Source: a bacterium (GTDB lineage: Bacteria > Bacillota > Bacilli > Lactobacillales > Streptococcaceae). Taken from it: a DNA stretch of 13,389 nt. The position numbers and the translations under genes were made by a program. The stretch spans positions 1-13,389 of the forward strand of contig CAJNDL010000044.1 of the NCBI GenBank assembly GCA_905221505.1. The letters run 5' to 3'. How positions within the stretch are numbered: the first letter of the stretch is position 1; each line of letters opens with the position of its first letter. Below, piece after piece: positions 8,598-13,389 of this stretch. The notes beneath the pieces were generated by a model that had not been told where the DNA came from, ran no database searches, and saw only the letters and a list, made by a program, of their open reading frames with translations.

Positions 8598-9041
8598 TTA
8601 AACCTCATTTTCCTTCTCTTTCAGATTAGTTAAAATTCTTTCTTGAAAGGCTTCAAACTGCCGAATTTCTTCCTCTGAAAATCCTTTGTAAAAAATCGTA
8701 TCCAATTTCTGACTGACACGATGTCCCACTTCTTTCTGAGAATGCCCCAAGTCTGTTAAAACTAAATACTTCTTACGCTTGTCTTCTCCACATGGACTAA
8801 CAGTTACAAGATTTTGTTCTTCTAGCTTTTTTATCATAGTCGTCAGCGTATTATTAGCAAGACCAGTCGCAAGCGCAATATCTGTCGCAGTTGCACAGCC
8901 AGTTTCACTATTCCATAAAACCGCTAAAATCTTACCCTGTTCACTACGATAAAGAGCTTCAGGATCTTGGCTCAGTAACTTTTGAAAAATCCGCCCATTC
9001 AACAAACGAATATGATGGGCTAGCAAATGACTATCTTTCAT
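8598..9041 (-). CDS. MarR-family transcriptional regulator
   Basis: This is a 147-residue winged helix-turn-helix protein, the normal length for MarR repressors. It has N- and C-terminal dimerisation helices, a helix-turn-helix around CATATDIALATGLANNTLTT (49-68), a recognition helix through IKKLEEQNLV and a wing with GEDKRKKYLVLT (85-96, containing the DKR motif). It is the first gene of the operon with the NTF2-like protein, proV and proWX, so it most likely autoregulates. Two palindromic sites flank its promoter. The ATG has GGAGG four bases upstream. Its ligand is unknown; choline or a related amine would be the obvious candidate. Confidence 0.88.
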   Translation of the reverse strand: MKDSHLLAHHIRLLNGRIFQKLLSQDPEALYRSEQGKILAVLWNSETGCATATDIALATGLANNTLTTMIKKLEEQNLVTVSPCGEDKRKKYLVLTDLGHSQKEVGHRVSQKLDTIFYKGFSEEEIRQFEAFQERILTNLKEKENEV

Positions 9042-9056
9042 AACACCTCCAATTTA

Positions 9057-9070
9057 TTTCGATATCGAAA
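9057..9070 (-). promoter_or_regulatory. Palindromic operator downstream of the marR transcription start
   Basis: TTTCGATATCGAAA is a perfect 14-base palindrome between the promoter and the marR Shine-Dalgarno. A bound MarR dimer here would block early transcription. A related, less perfect copy lies at 9112-9129. Confidence 0.65.
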
Positions 9071-9081
9071 AGAATAACACA

Positions 9082-9110
9082 ATTGTAACACTCATTATTC
9101 CAACTGTCAA
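9082..9110 (-). promoter_or_regulatory. Sigma-A promoter of the marR-proWX operon
   Basis: A consensus -35 TTGACA (9110-9105), a 17-base spacer and -10 TACAAT (9087-9082) are followed by a start about 35 bases upstream of the marR ATG. Palindromes lie on either side. Confidence 0.85.
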
Positions 9111-9111
9111 C

Positions 9112-9129
9112 TATTTCGATTTGGAAATA
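9112..9129 (-). promoter_or_regulatory. Second operator-like palindrome upstream of the -35
   Basis: TATTTCGATTTGGAAATA is an imperfect palindrome (7 of 9 positions) abutting the -35 of the marR promoter. It shares TATTTCGAT with the perfect site at 9057-9070. Confidence 0.55.
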
Positions 9130-9141
9130 ATTTTTTCTAGT

Positions 9142-9170
9142 AAAAAAATCTCCTACACAAGGTAGAAGAT
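9142..9170 (-). terminator. Terminator of the O-antigen-ligase-like gene
   Basis: On the minus strand ATCTTCTAC and GTAGGAGAT form a 9-base stem with one U-G pair around a 5-base loop, followed by TTTTTT. The wobble becomes a C-A mismatch on the other strand, which supports minus-strand use. Confidence 0.85.
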
Positions 9171-9185
9171 TTTACTCTTATATAC

Positions 9186-10379
9186 TTAATCCGTCATGTC
9201 CGATACCAACGTTCGATGCTCTAATGGAATACTGCACATAACTAGTAAGAAAATGAAACCGGACTGAATCCAGAAGAGGGCCAAGTCAAAAATTCCGTGC
9301 ACAGCAACCACTGTAAGGAAAGACAGATAAAGACCAATAATCGGACGTTTCCCCGACTCCTGACTCATATCCATCATCAATCGAACAGGAGCGACAGAAG
9401 ACAAAACTAATAAAATGGTCCCCACAATTCCGTAACTCAGAATCGTATCGATATACAGACTGTGAGCATGTTCATGATAAGGAGCATTTATCCGAGGATA
9501 AGAGTGCATATAAGTCAATGGCCCCTCACCCCAAAAAGGATTTTGCTTAAACAAGGCCATCCCAGCATCCCAGATAGAAATGCGTTCTTCCATAGAAGAA
9601 TCTAAAGTCCCCATCCGAACTCCCAAATCACTAGAAAACAGGAAACTCAAGCCAATCGCAAAGACCCCAATACTAAGCCAAAAGGCCTTCCAGTTTTTAA
9701 TGGTCGTAAAGAGATAAATGATGGCTCCAGCGATAATAGCAGGAAAGGCGGTTCGATTTTGAGTAAAGTTCAAACCAAAGAGATTCACAAAGCCTGCAAT
9801 CACACAGAATACTTTCAACCAATTCAACTTGGTCGTTGTAAAAAGATAGAAGGCAATCATGATACAGAAACAACAAATAATTCCATAATAATTAGGATTA
9901 AAGAAGGTCACTTCTGCACGATTCTGATGCCACACCTGCATATTGGGTGAAAGAAAAGCATAATTGAATTTCTTCACAATTTGGAAATGCTCTAAACTCG
10001 CAAAAGCAGCTGACAATACGCTACCAAATAAGACGAGCTGCAAAATCAATCGAAAGAATTTATGTGATAAAATCGACTGATAGTGCAAAAAGAAAACAGT
10101 AAATAGAAATATTCCTACTGAAGCCACAACTCCCATCCAATTTTGCGCAAAAACGGATATAACAGTACTATAACCAAGAAAAAGAAGCAGCATCGGATGC
10201 TCCCCCATTTTCTGAAGAATACTTTTCATGTCCCCTGTAAAAATTAAACTGATAATATATAAACAGAATACAACTACAAAAAGATAAAAGGGTAAAAAGA
10301 TACTCAGGATAATTCCCAATAAAATCAGCTCTTTACTAGACAACCCTTTCAGCTTTTCAATAAAGCCTATTGATTTCAA
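9186..10379 (-). CDS. Wzy_C/O-antigen-ligase-family membrane protein
   Basis: This is a polytopic membrane protein of 397 residues with about ten to twelve helices. Family marks are QNRTAF (207-212) after the central helices, ERISIWDAGMALFKQNPFWG (265-284), a following GP, and HEHAHSLYIDTILSYGI (302-318) in the large external loop. Wzy_C members either polymerise sugar repeat units or ligate a finished glycan from a lipid carrier to an acceptor. In pneumococci a member of this class (TacL) attaches teichoic acid chains to glycolipid, but whether this gene is that one or a paralogue cannot be decided from the sequence. The start is a TTG with AAAGGA six bases upstream. It is transcribed alone from its own promoter and has a terminator. 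No other glycan genes are adjacent. Confidence 0.82.
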   Translation of the reverse strand: MKSIGFIEKLKGLSSKELILLGIILSIFLPFYLFVVVFCLYIISLIFTGDMKSILQKMGEHPMLLLFLGYSTVISVFAQNWMGVVASVGIFLFTVFFLHYQSILSHKFFRLILQLVLFGSVLSAAFASLEHFQIVKKFNYAFLSPNMQVWHQNRAEVTFFNPNYYGIICCFCIMIAFYLFTTTKLNWLKVFCVIAGFVNLFGLNFTQNRTAFPAIIAGAIIYLFTTIKNWKAFWLSIGVFAIGLSFLFSSDLGVRMGTLDSSMEERISIWDAGMALFKQNPFWGEGPLTYMHSYPRINAPYHEHAHSLYIDTILSYGIVGTILLVLSSVAPVRLMMDMSQESGKRPIIGLYLSFLTVVAVHGIFDLALFWIQSGFIFLLVMCSIPLEHRTLVSDMTD

Positions 10380-10385
10380 AATGAA

Positions 10386-10391
10386 TCCTTT
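10386..10391 (-). promoter_or_regulatory. Shine-Dalgarno supporting the TTG start of the Wzy_C gene
   Basis: AAAGGA lies six bases before the TTG at 10379. No ATG in frame nearby has a comparable site. Confidence 0.6.
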
Positions 10392-10433
10392 CTCTCCAAA
10401 TCAATTGATTCAGATAATGGTAAGCTACCCTTT

Positions 10434-10462
10434 ATTGTACCACTTTTTTAGCAATTTGAAAA
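10434..10462 (-). promoter_or_regulatory. Promoter of the Wzy_C gene
   Basis: The -10 TACAAT (10439-10434) carries an extended TGG in front. A weak -35 TTTTCA (10462-10457) lies 17 bases upstream. A symmetrical GGAAACGCTTCC (10467-10478) sits just beyond the -35 and could bind a regulator. The rest of 10480-10560 shows nothing clear. Confidence 0.6.
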
Positions 10463-10572
10463 CAAAGGAAACGCTTCCCTAAGTAAAAAAGCGAGCAAAA
10501 TACTGAGATTTCACAACTCAAGCTTAATGACTAGATTCACTCCAAAAAATCGTGCCGAAAATACTAGGCATA

Positions 10573-10630
10573 TGTTAAAATAGTAGTAATATAATAAAGA
10601 TTTGACCAACTATCCAAACTATATTTAAAT
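10573..10630 (+). promoter_or_regulatory. Promoter region of birA
   Basis: Two candidates are visible: an extended -10, TGTTAAAAT (TG at 10573, TAAAAT at 10576-10581), and TTGACC (10602-10607) with TTAAAT (10625-10630) at 17-base spacing. The first fits the extended -10 habit of streptococci; the second has the better -35. Confidence 0.45.
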
Positions 10631-10660
10631 CATTTACAATTCCTAAGGAAAGGAAACACC

Positions 10661-11596
10661 ATGAAATCATACCAAGCCGTCTACCAAATTCTAGCAAAAG
10701 AAACCGATTATATCAGCGGAGAAAAGATTGCAGAAGAACTATCACTGACCCGAACATCAATTTGGAAAGCCATCAAGCGTCTAGAACAAGAAGGCATTAA
10801 AATTGATAGTATCAAAAACAAAGGATATAAACTGGTGAATGGAGACCTTATTCTTCCAGAACTTCTAGAAGAAAATCTTCCAATTAAAATCAGTTTTAAA
10901 CCCGAAACAAAATCAACACAATTAGATGCAAAAGAAGCAATTGATTTAGGGAATGAAGCAAACACCCTCTATCTAGCTTCCTATCAAACAGCTGGCCGAG
11001 GCCGTTTTCAACGTTCTTTCTACTCCCCACAAGGTGGCATTTATATGACCCTCCATCTTAAACCAAATCTCCCCTATGATAAATTACCATCCTACACACT
11101 ACTTGTAGCTGGAGCTATCTACAAAGCCATTAAGAACCTAACTTTAATAGATGTCGACATAAAATGGGTCAACGATATCTACCTCAAAAATCATAAAATT
11201 GGAGGAATCCTCACTGAGGCAATGACCTCTGTAGAAACAGGCTTAGTCACAGATATCATTATTGGAGTAGGAATCAACTTCACTATTAATAATTTCCCAC
11301 AAGAATTAAAAGAAAAAGCTGCTAGCTTATTTAAAACTACAGCTCCAATAACAAGGAATGAATTAATCATAGAAATCTGGCGTGCTTTCTTCGAAACACC
11401 AGCAGATGAGTTATTATACCTATATAAAAAACAGTCATTCGTTCTAGGAGAAGAAGTTACTTTCACACTAGATCAAAAAGACTACAAGGGAGTTGCTAAA
11501 GACATCTCTGAAAGTGGAAAACTTTTAGTTCAATGTGATAACGGAAAAGAAATTTGGCTAAATAGCGGAGAAATTTCACTCAAGGGTTGGAAGTAA
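10661..11596 (+). CDS. birA: Bifunctional biotin-protein ligase / biotin operon repressor
   Basis: BirA joins biotin to the acceptor lysine of biotin-dependent enzymes (acetyl-CoA carboxylase BCCP) through biotinyl-AMP, and in the bifunctional form represses biotin genes. The 311 residues contain an N-terminal winged helix (about 1-60; EKIAEELSLTRTSIWKAIKR), the catalytic domain with the adenylate-binding GRGRF loop (112-116), KWVNDIYL (168-175) with the ligase lysine, KIGGILTE (179-186) and GVGINF (202-207), and a C-terminal SH3-like domain ending EIWLNSGEISLKGWK. All motifs are intact. ATG is preceded by AAGGAAAGGAA. It is the only native plus-strand gene here and is monocistronic. No biotin transporter or synthesis gene is beside it, so any repressor role acts elsewhere. 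Confidence 0.95.
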   Translation: MKSYQAVYQILAKETDYISGEKIAEELSLTRTSIWKAIKRLEQEGIKIDSIKNKGYKLVNGDLILPELLEENLPIKISFKPETKSTQLDAKEAIDLGNEANTLYLASYQTAGRGRFQRSFYSPQGGIYMTLHLKPNLPYDKLPSYTLLVAGAIYKAIKNLTLIDVDIKWVNDIYLKNHKIGGILTEAMTSVETGLVTDIIIGVGINFTINNFPQELKEKAASLFKTTAPITRNELIIEIWRAFFETPADELLYLYKKQSFVLGEEVTFTLDQKDYKGVAKDISESGKLLVQCDNGKEIWLNSGEISLKGWK

Positions 11597-11615
11597 AAAA
11601 ATACAATTATAAAAT

Positions 11616-11663
11616 AACTCCAGATGAGTAATTCAATTAAGTTCTACACATCTGAAGTTTTTT
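11616..11663 (+). terminator. Terminator of birA
   Basis: ACTCCAGATG and CATCTGAAGT pair with one mismatch and are followed by TTTTTT, starting about 20 bases past the birA stop codon. Confidence 0.75.
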
Positions 11664-11671
11664 ATATTATT

Positions 11672-11700
11672 AAAAAAGAAAGGACGAAATCCGTCCTTTC
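11672..11700 (-). terminator. Terminator of the rRNA-tRNA operon
   Basis: GAAAGGACG and CGTCCTTTC form a perfect 9-base stem around 5 bases, followed on the minus strand by TTTTTT. It lies ~105 bases past the last tRNA gene. The intervening trailer has AGATCTTAGC twice (11702, 11748) and no gene that I can see. Confidence 0.9.
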
Positions 11701-11805
11701 TAGATCTTAGCTTTTCTTCAATCCACCACAGTTGACAAAGAGCCTCCAGATCTTAGCCACTATTATTCCAAAAAGCAAAAAAAGAGTTATGAATTCTCAT
11801 TAAAA

Positions 11806-11893
11806 CGGAGAATAAGGGATTCGAACCCTTGCGCCAGTTACCCGACCTAACGATTTAGCAAACCGTCCTCTTCAGCCTCTTGAGTAATTCTCC
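11806..11893 (-). tRNA. tRNA-Ser (GCU)
   Basis: 88-nt class II tRNA with a long variable arm. Acceptor GGAGAAT pairs with ATTCTCC, the discriminator is G and anticodon GCT is at 11859-11857. No encoded CCA. Last gene of the cluster. Confidence 0.95.
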
Positions 11894-11899
11894 TATTAA

Positions 11900-11973
<74 letters not shown>

Positions 11974-12007
11974 AAGTTAAAAACTTGGTAATTTGAACAA
12001 AGTTCAA

Positions 12008-12078
12008 AGCGGGTGACGAGAATCGAACTCGCGACAACAGCTTGGAAGGCTGTAGTTTTACCACTAAACTACACCCGC
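12008..12078 (-). tRNA. tRNA-Gly (UCC)
   Basis: 71 nt; acceptor GCGGGTG with CACCCGC; loop CTTCCAA with anticodon TCC at 12046-12044; discriminator T; no encoded CCA. Confidence 0.95.
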
Positions 12079-12098
12079 ATAAATACTATTAATAAAAA

Positions 12099-12171
12099 TG
12101 GCGCGAGACGGAATCGAACCGCCGACACATGGAGCTTCAATCCATTGCTCTACCAACTGAGCTACCGAGCC
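12099..12171 (-). tRNA. tRNA-Phe (GAA) with an acceptor-stem mismatch
   Basis: 73 nt; anticodon GAA at 12138-12136 in loop TTGAAGC. The acceptor strands are GGCTCGG and TCGCGCC, so position 4 (T) faces C69, a mismatch in an otherwise normal stem. The gene is intact elsewhere. No encoded CCA. Confidence 0.92.
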
Positions 12172-12174
12172 TTA

Positions 12175-12248
<74 letters not shown>

Positions 12249-12258
12249 TTAATACAAA

Positions 12259-12348
12259 AGGAGGATGTGGGATTCGAACCCACGCACGCTTTTACACGCC
12301 TGACGGTTTTCAAGACCGTTCCCTTCAGCCGGACTTGGGTAATCCTCC
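12259..12348 (-). tRNA. tRNA-Ser (UGA)
   Basis: 90-nt class II tRNA with a long variable arm; acceptor GGAGGAT with ATCCTCC; anticodon TGA at 12312-12310. The discriminator reads T, unlike the G of the other Ser tRNA here. No encoded CCA. Confidence 0.94.
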
Positions 12349-12360
12349 ATACTATTCAAA

Positions 12361-12434
12361 TGGACCTTGTAGGACTTGAACCTACGACCACTCGGTTATG
12401 AGCCGAGAGCTCTAACCAGCTGAGCTAAAGGTCC
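12361..12434 (-). tRNA. tRNA-Ile2 (CAU, lysidine-modified)
   Basis: 74 nt; anticodon CAT at 12400-12398. Body GGACCTT...AAGGTCC with CTCATAA loop resembles the bacillar isoleucine tRNA whose C34 is converted to lysidine by TilS so that it reads AUA. Its place between elongator Met and Ser(UGA) matches the Bacillus order. Automatic tools may name it Met. Confidence 0.85.
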
Positions 12435-12447
12435 AACAAGATCTTTA

Positions 12448-12521
12448 TAGCGGCGAAGGGGATCGAACCCCCGACCTCCCGGGTATGAACCGGACGCTCT
12501 AGCCAGCTGAGCTACACCGCC
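12448..12521 (-). tRNA. tRNA-Met (CAU), elongator
   Basis: 74 nt; anticodon CAT at 12487-12485; acceptor GGCGGTG with CGCCGCT (G1-U72), closely like Bacillus elongator tRNA-Met. Discriminator A; no encoded CCA. Confidence 0.92.
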
Positions 12522-12526
12522 ATATA

Positions 12527-12600
12527 TCGGGAAGACAGGATTCGAACCTGCGACACCTTGGTCCCAAACCAAGTACTCTACCAAGCTGAGCTACTTCCCG
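12527..12600 (-). tRNA. tRNA-Pro (UGG)
   Basis: 74 nt; acceptor CGGGAAG with CTTCCCG; loop TTTGGGA with anticodon TGG at 12566-12564; no encoded CCA. Confidence 0.95.
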
Positions 12601-12615
12601 AGTTAAATAGAAAAA

Positions 12616-12689
12616 TGCACCCTAGAGGAGTCGAACCTCTAACCGCCTGATTCGTAGTCAGGTACTCTATCCAGTTGAGCTAAGGGTGC
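12616..12689 (-). tRNA. tRNA-Arg (ACG)
   Basis: 74 nt; acceptor GCACCCT with AGGGTGC; anticodon ACG at 12655-12653, whose A34 would be edited to inosine; no encoded CCA. Confidence 0.95.
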
Positions 12690-12700
12690 TCATTATATTA

Positions 12701-12786
12701 TGCCGAGGACCGGAATCGAACCGGTACGATCGTTACCAATCGCAGGATTTTAAGTCCTGTGCGTCTGCCAGTTCCGCCACCCCGGC
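12701..12786 (-). tRNA. tRNA-Leu (UAA)
   Basis: 86-nt class II tRNA; loop CTTAAAA with anticodon TAA at 12752-12750; long variable arm; discriminator A; no encoded CCA. Confidence 0.95.
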
Positions 12787-12793
12787 CTCTCTA

Positions 12794-12865
12794 AGCGAAC
12801 GACGGGATTCGAACCCGCGACCCCCACCTTGGCAAGGTGGTGTTCTACCACTGAACTACGTTCGC
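12794..12865 (-). tRNA. tRNA-Gly (GCC)
   Basis: 72 nt; acceptor GCGAACG with CGTTCGC; anticodon GCC at 12833-12831; discriminator T; no encoded CCA. Confidence 0.95.
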
Positions 12866-12887
12866 ACTGTTTTCTTCTATCTAAAAA

Positions 12888-12960
12888 TGCCGGCTACATG
12901 ACTTGAACACGCGACCCTCTGATTACAAATCAGATGCTCTACCAACTGAGCTAAGCCGGC
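12888..12960 (-). tRNA. tRNA-Thr (UGU)
   Basis: 73 nt; acceptor GCCGGCT with AGCCGGC; anticodon TGT at 12927-12925. The T-stem contains two G-U pairs. No encoded CCA. Confidence 0.94.
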
Positions 12961-12978
12961 TCATTTATTATATCTTAA

Positions 12979-13060
12979 TGCGGGTTAAGGGACTTGAACC
13001 CCCACGCCGTTAAGCGCCAGATCCTAAATCTGGTGCGTCTGCCAATTCCGCCAAACCCGC
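12979..13060 (-). tRNA. tRNA-Leu (UAG)
   Basis: 82-nt class II tRNA; acceptor GCGGGTT with AACCCGC; loop TTTAGGA with anticodon TAG at 13026-13024; no encoded CCA. Confidence 0.95.
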
Positions 13061-13065
13061 ATATA

Positions 13066-13138
13066 TGACCCGTACTGGGCTCGAACCAGTGACCCATTGA
13101 TTAAAAGTCAATTGCTCTACCAACTGAGCTAACGAGTC
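13066..13138 (-). tRNA. tRNA-Lys (UUU)
   Basis: 73 nt; acceptor GACTCGT with ACGGGTC (one U-G pair); loop CTTTTAA with anticodon TTT at 13105-13103; no encoded CCA. Confidence 0.95.
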
Positions 13139-13161
13139 TAAAATAACTTGCGTTATTCTAA

Positions 13162-13234
13162 CGGTCCCGACGGGAATCGAACCCGCGATCTTCGCCGTGA
13201 CAGGGCGACGTGATAACCGCTACACTACGGGACC
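13162..13234 (-). tRNA. tRNA-Asp (GUC)
   Basis: 73 nt; acceptor GGTCCCG with CGGGACC; loop CTGTCAC with anticodon GTC at 13201-13199; discriminator G; no encoded CCA. Confidence 0.95.
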
Positions 13235-13236
13235 TT

Positions 13237-13309
13237 TGGGAGTTAACGGGATCGAACCGCTGACCCTCTGCTTGTAAGGCAGATGCTCTCCCAGCTGAGC
13301 TAAACTCCC
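13237..13309 (-). tRNA. tRNA-Val (UAC)
   Basis: 73 nt; acceptor GGGAGTT with AACTCCC; anticodon TAC at 13276-13274; no encoded CCA. First tRNA after the 5S gene, with only a few bases between. Confidence 0.95.
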
Positions 13310-13312
13310 TAG

Positions 13313-13389
13313 AGCTAAGCGACTTCCATATCTCACAGGGGGCAACCCCCAACTACTTCCGGCGTTCTAGGGCTTAACTTCTGTGTTCG
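13313..13389 (-). rRNA. rrf: 5S ribosomal RNA, 3' part (runs off the window)
   Basis: On the minus strand the last ~77 bases of a streptococcal 5S rRNA are present: CGAACACAGAAGTTAAGC at the window edge, the GGGGGTTGCCCCC hairpin and the 3' end GAAGTCGCTTAGC. The 5' ~40 bases lie outside. It shows that the tRNA cluster is the distal part of an rRNA operon. The exact 3' end is uncertain by a few bases. Confidence 0.93.

Noticed and set aside
10467..10478. GGAAACGCTTCC as a CcpA cre site
   Set aside because: It keeps the central CG and symmetry but misses several consensus positions, so I mention it only as a possible operator.

Overview
The window looks like a chromosomal segment of a streptococcus, most likely of the mitis/pneumoniae group. 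A truncated pnuC, a choline/glycine-betaine operon (proWX, proV, an NTF2-like gene, marR), a Wzy_C/O-antigen-ligase-type membrane protein, birA and a 17-gene tRNA cluster behind a 5S rRNA all read as native, moderately AT-rich streptococcal DNA. None of the tRNA genes encodes the 3' CCA. Apart from birA and the plasmid debris, everything is on the minus strand.

A foreign composite segment (about 665 to about 5430) sits between pnuC and the choline operon. It has two parts. Positions 665-2110 are very AT-rich decayed plasmid DNA: the first ~107 codons of an IS6-family (IS1216/ISS1-like) transposase fused in frame to the C-terminus of a theta-plasmid replication initiator, then the DUF536-type orfX with an in-frame stop, then a truncated HsdS. 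The repB-orfX-hsdS order is typical of lactococcal and related lactic-acid-bacterial plasmids. Positions 2168-5416 are visibly more GC-rich (about 50-55% in lines I counted, against about 40% for the choline genes). This part holds an intact four-gene ECF vitamin/micronutrient transporter operon (S-T-A'-A) with its own promoter, a ~145-nt structured leader and a terminator. It looks Lactobacillus-like.

The ECF operon is the most interesting system. Its two ATPases have complementary degenerate motifs. One lacks the catalytic Glu and the switch His but has a perfect LSGGQ. The other has Glu and His but LSLSE in place of LSGGQ. A heterodimer should therefore have one competent and one degenerate ATP site. 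The leader can fold into two hairpins, and the promoter overlaps inverted repeats, so the cassette is probably regulated by its ligand or by a repressor. The substrate is not evident.

The flanking native region: marR, the tandem NTF2-like gene, proV and proWX form one operon (9041 to 5574) with a strong sigma-A promoter bracketed by two related palindromes, probably MarR operators, and a terminator at 5500-5527. The O-antigen-ligase-like gene (10379-9186) has its own promoter and terminator. birA runs divergently on the plus strand and ends in a terminator facing the terminator of the rRNA/tRNA operon. The tRNA operon reads, in transcription order: 5S, Val, Asp, Lys, Leu, Thr, Gly, Leu, Arg, Pro, Met, Ile2, Ser, fMet, Phe, Gly, Ile, Ser.
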